A stretch of DNA of 64,000 nt from Flaviaestuariibacter sp. (GTDB taxonomy: Bacteria; Bacteroidota; Bacteroidia; Chitinophagales; Chitinophagaceae). The notes under the pieces were generated by a model. It was not told the DNA's origin and did not search any database. It saw only the letters and a program-made list of their open reading frames with translations. The stretch spans positions 62,001-126,000 of the forward strand of contig JAOQAI010000016.1 of NCBI GenBank assembly GCA_025963645.1. Reading direction: 5' to 3'. This document shows, one piece after another, positions 61,991 to 64,000 of the stretch (positions within the stretch are counted from its first letter, which is position 1; each line of letters opens with the position of its first letter). Position numbers and translations under genes: made by a program.

Positions 61991-62082
61991 AAAGCAGGAA
62001 GCTTATTTAACGGGCTACTCAATAATTTTAAATAGCCGTAGGAATTATCACTTATTTTGCCTGCTTAAGGCAAGAAAACAAC

Positions 62083-62589
62083 ATGCAGGAAGCTATTTCG
62101 TTAGAGCATATTACCATTCGTACGATAGAGTTGAAAGACAATGCCGCTATCGCGGCCGTCATCCGTAATACCCTAAAAGAGTTCGGCGCCAATCATCCCG
62201 GTACCGTGTATTATGATGAAGCAACCGATCATTTGTACGAGTCATTCAGCACCACGCCGCGATCTATTTATCATGTGGCGGAATGGAATGGTGAAATCGT
62301 TGGTGGCGGCGGCATCTTTCCTACATCAGGATTACCGGAGGATACCTGCGAGCTGGTAAAAATGTATTTGCTGCCACAAGTAAGAAGCATTGGATTGGGA
62401 CGCTTGCTCATCCAAAAGAGCATTGATTTTGCGAAGGATGCCGGCTATAAACAGATCTACCTGGAAACCATGCCGGAACTGAAACAGGCTTTGAACACCT
62501 ACGCCAAGTTTGGGTTTGAATACATCAATCACCCGATGGGTAATACCGGGCATTTTGGGTGTGATCTGTGGATGCTAAAACAATTATGA
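62083..62589 (+). CDS. GNAT-family N-acetyltransferase
   Basis: 168 residues. After a short lead (MQEAISLEHITIRTIELKDN) the acetyl-CoA binding loop is seen in LLPQVRSIGLGRLLIQKSID (Q/RxxGxG/A form), then YKQIYLETMPELKQALNTYA and KFGFEYINHPMGNTGH. The substrate is not predictable. Its last codon lies in the arm of an inverted repeat shared with the next gene. Confidence 0.85.
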   Translation: MQEAISLEHITIRTIELKDNAAIAAVIRNTLKEFGANHPGTVYYDEATDHLYESFSTTPRSIYHVAEWNGEIVGGGGIFPTSGLPEDTCELVKMYLLPQVRSIGLGRLLIQKSIDFAKDAGYKQIYLETMPELKQALNTYAKFGFEYINHPMGNTGHFGCDLWMLKQL

Positions 62590-62670
62590 GTTATGAATGA
62601 TGAATTATGAGTATCGTGCTATTTCTGGATAATGTCCTTAATTCATAACTATAATTCATCATTCATAACT
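62589..62670. repeat. 20-bp perfect inverted repeat between the GNAT and SprT-like genes
   Basis: 62589-62608 (AGTTATGAATGATGAATTAT) and 62651-62670 are exact complements, with heptamer phrasing (ATGAATG/ATGAATT). The left arm starts at the GNAT stop; the right arm encodes the last residues (VMNDEL) of the SprT-like protein. It can act as a terminator-like hairpin for both. Confidence 0.82.
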
Positions 62671-63281
62671 TGCTCCACCTCGTACACCGGGCTGAAAAGG
62701 TACAGCCGGCCCGTTGCCACCTCCACTCCTTTATACCGCTTCCGCACTTTAGGTCCGCGCTGAAAGATGCGACCATCCGCCGTTTTAAAGAGGTTGCCTT
62801 CGGCAATGGCATCAATAAACACGAGGTGACTTTGTTCTTTGTCGTAAGTCTTTAGCGTTCGTAAGAGTGTTTCGTCGGCACAACTGGAGGCTGCCGGATT
62901 AGTCAATGAACGTAACAAAGCGGTCTTTATATCCTCCGGGAAAACGTTGTGTTGAACAAATTGCGCCAGCAATTGCCCAAAGATCTTTTTCCATTCGGCG
63001 CCATGTGCCTGTACGCGGTTGCTATAATGCTCGAAGGTGAGAAGATGCGCCAGCTCGTGCAGGAGTGTAATAAGAAAAGAGTATTGATTGAGATTCCCAT
63101 TTACAGAGATGCGGTGCGTTTGGCTACCATGCCGGTGGCGGTAATCGCCCAGTATGCTTTTCCGTTCCCGAGCGACTGTCAGGTGCACTTTATAATGCTG
63201 CAGGTATTGCAGCACCGGCTCATAAGTATTGGGCGGCAAGAAATCCTGCAGTGTGGAAATGGGCGCTTCTTTCTTAGCCAT
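62649..63281 (-). CDS. SprT-like zinc metalloprotease domain protein
   Basis: 210 residues from the ATG at 63281; an in-frame ATG at 63323 overlaps the previous gene more deeply. TLLHELAHLLTFEHYSNR holds HExxH, with HGAEWKKIFGQLL supplying the third His, the SprT/Spartan arrangement. The zinc-ribbon of longer members is not seen. The C terminus (RLYLFSPVYEVEQVMNDEL) is partly written by the repeat arm. Substrate unknown; SPRTN proteins cut DNA-protein crosslinks. Confidence 0.82.
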   Translation of the reverse strand: MAKKEAPISTLQDFLPPNTYEPVLQYLQHYKVHLTVARERKSILGDYRHRHGSQTHRISVNGNLNQYSFLITLLHELAHLLTFEHYSNRVQAHGAEWKKIFGQLLAQFVQHNVFPEDIKTALLRSLTNPAASSCADETLLRTLKTYDKEQSHLVFIDAIAEGNLFKTADGRIFQRGPKVRKRYKGVEVATGRLYLFSPVYEVEQVMNDEL

Positions 63282-63675
63282 CTGCCGGTTTCCGTAAAAG
63301 CTTGGTGAGGCTGGCGACTTCAACGAATGTGTAAACGAGGTAGAGTCCCATGAGTGTAAAGAAAGCCGGCTTATTCAGGTCTTTTCCCTTCATGGAGATA
63401 TAGATGAAAGCCCCGATGGCAAAAGCGAACATCTTTAGGATCATGCTGGAAAAAATGCCGCGGGTAAATGCATGGGGGTTGCTGCTTTTCAGGTTCTTCA
63501 TTGCCAAATAAAAGGACAACAGCGTAACGGCGAATAGCACAAGGTTGCCGATGATCAGCACACCCTGGTCGGCGCCCAATCGCTCTAGAACAGATTTGCC
63601 AACTACAAAAAGAGCATTGAGTACAACAAAGAGAATCAGTATCGGCGTGACGGGCTTTCGCTTGTTAGTTGGCAT
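63274..63675 (-). CDS. Four-TM membrane protein next to AtpZ
   Basis: 133 residues. Four hydrophobic segments (VTPILILFVVLNALFVVG, VLIIGNLVLFAVTLLSFYLA, MILKMFAFAIGAFIYISM, FFTLMGLYLVYTFVEVASL). Such small membrane proteins often sit between AtpZ and atpB in Bacteroidota. Function unknown. It overlaps both neighbours (11 bp with AtpZ, 8 bp with the SprT-like gene). Confidence 0.75.
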   Translation of the reverse strand: MPTNKRKPVTPILILFVVLNALFVVGKSVLERLGADQGVLIIGNLVLFAVTLLSFYLAMKNLKSSNPHAFTRGIFSSMILKMFAFAIGAFIYISMKGKDLNKPAFFTLMGLYLVYTFVEVASLTKLLRKPADG

Positions 63676-63895
63676 TGGTGTTTTTTCTTTTTGACGTGTC
63701 TTTTACCAGTTTATAGATCATTACGATAAGCACCGCCAGCGGCAGCGCCCATACCAGCAAAGGTAGGGAAGTATGCAGCCAGCCATCTGCTTTGTAGCCA
63801 ATGAAAACCGCAATGCCCAGGGAAGCGAATATCTGTGCGCCTAAGCCGGCATAGCGGGCTATTTCCGAGGTATTACTGCGCGGCTTTGAGCTCAT
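63665..63895 (-). CDS. atpZ: AtpZ/AtpI-like F0F1-ATPase accessory protein
   Basis: 76 residues with two TM segments (LGAQIFASLGIAVFIGYKAD, LPLLVWALPLAVLIVMIYKL) and a YAGLGAQI...GYKADGWL pattern typical of AtpZ. AtpZ/AtpI help assemble or supply ions to the ATP synthase. Its ATG lies inside the end of the bactofilin gene. No atpB follows in this window. Confidence 0.82.
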   Translation of the reverse strand: MSSKPRSNTSEIARYAGLGAQIFASLGIAVFIGYKADGWLHTSLPLLVWALPLAVLIVMIYKLVKDTSKRKNTNAN

Positions 63896-64000
63896 GCCTT
63901 ACCTCTTTTACCACTGTTTCAATAACACCCATCTGGCATTGGCCATTGAAAGTTGCCGTTGGCTCGATCTGCAATTTATCCGCAGCGATATTGCCCTGTA
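63873..64000 (-). CDS. Bactofilin, C-terminal end (runs off the right edge)
   Basis: About 42 codons visible, reading GNIAADKLQIEPTATFNGQC then QMGVIETVVKEVRHELKAAQ. The GNI.A.KLQIEPTATFNG strand is the bactofilin beta-helix signature. Bactofilins polymerise into cytoskeletal fibres. The 5' end is outside the window. It overlaps atpZ by 23 bp. Confidence 0.82.
   Translation of the reverse strand, partial: QGNIAADKLQIEPTATFNGQCQMGVIETVVKEVRHELKAAQ

Overview
The window is chromosomal DNA of a member of the Bacteroidota, most likely family Chitinophagaceae. Three things point there: the str/S10/spc ribosomal gene order without tuf, promoters of the Bacteroidota type (TTTG about 20 nt upstream of TAnnTTTG), and lineage-typical families (putative porin, HYC_CC_PP, DUF6261, DUF2807, DUF3575, a T9SS-type C-terminal domain, type III glutamine synthetase). 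No rRNA or tRNA gene was seen. LAYOUT: 0-0.6 kb is the 5' part of rpsA (minus). 0.8-2.6 kb holds a PagL-like lipid A deacylase and a DUF2807 lipoprotein (plus). 2.6-22.4 kb is the ribosomal block, all minus and read right to left: rpsL, rpsG, fusA, rpsJ, rplC, rplD, rplW, rplB, rpsS, rplV, rpsC, rplP, rpmC, rpsQ, rplN, rplX, rplE, rpsN, rpsH, rplF, rplR, rpsE, rpmD, rplO, secY, then map and a flavoprotein. The block is interrupted by a Ser/Gly/Lys-rich gene on the opposite strand (between rpsG and fusA), an orphan AbrB/MazE-like gene (between fusA and rpsJ), a repeat-filled gap (between rpsJ and rplC) and a strong terminator (between secY and map). 22.5-33 kb carries metabolic and housekeeping genes: ilvE, rdgB with an ECF sigma/anti-sigma pair, a thioesterase, aroE with a ComA-like phosphosulfolactate synthase, a TPR protein and yidC. 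33-43 kb is accessory: a helical protein behind a perfect-heptad coiled-coil gene, a 580 bp G-rich inverted-repeat region, a frameshifted type IIG restriction-modification gene carrying an in-frame repeat element, and a 1290-residue secreted protein with a seven-bladed propeller. 43-57 kb contains pyrG, a fasciclin lipoprotein, purL, glnN, a heavy-metal-associated cluster (two periplasmic HMA proteins plus HYC_CC_PP), a putative porin and a purine nucleoside phosphorylase. 57-64 kb contains a DUF6261 gene with a 41-bp-period palindrome array upstream, a DUF3575 protein, a RelE/ParE-type toxin-antitoxin pair, sucC, a GNAT acetyltransferase, a SprT-like protease, ATP-synthase accessory genes and the 3' end of a bactofilin gene. 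The most unusual signals are (i) the array of 20-bp palindromes spaced 41 bp apart, with an arm-compensating change, in front of the DUF6261 gene, and a second, 21-bp-period array in front of another small helical-protein gene; (ii) pervasive intergenic repeats with a 7-nt (sometimes 8-nt) period, often in inverted pairs, inside the ribosomal operon and elsewhere; (iii) palindromic repeat elements captured inside coding sequences; and (iv) a possible orphan small RNA on the minus strand downstream of sucC.
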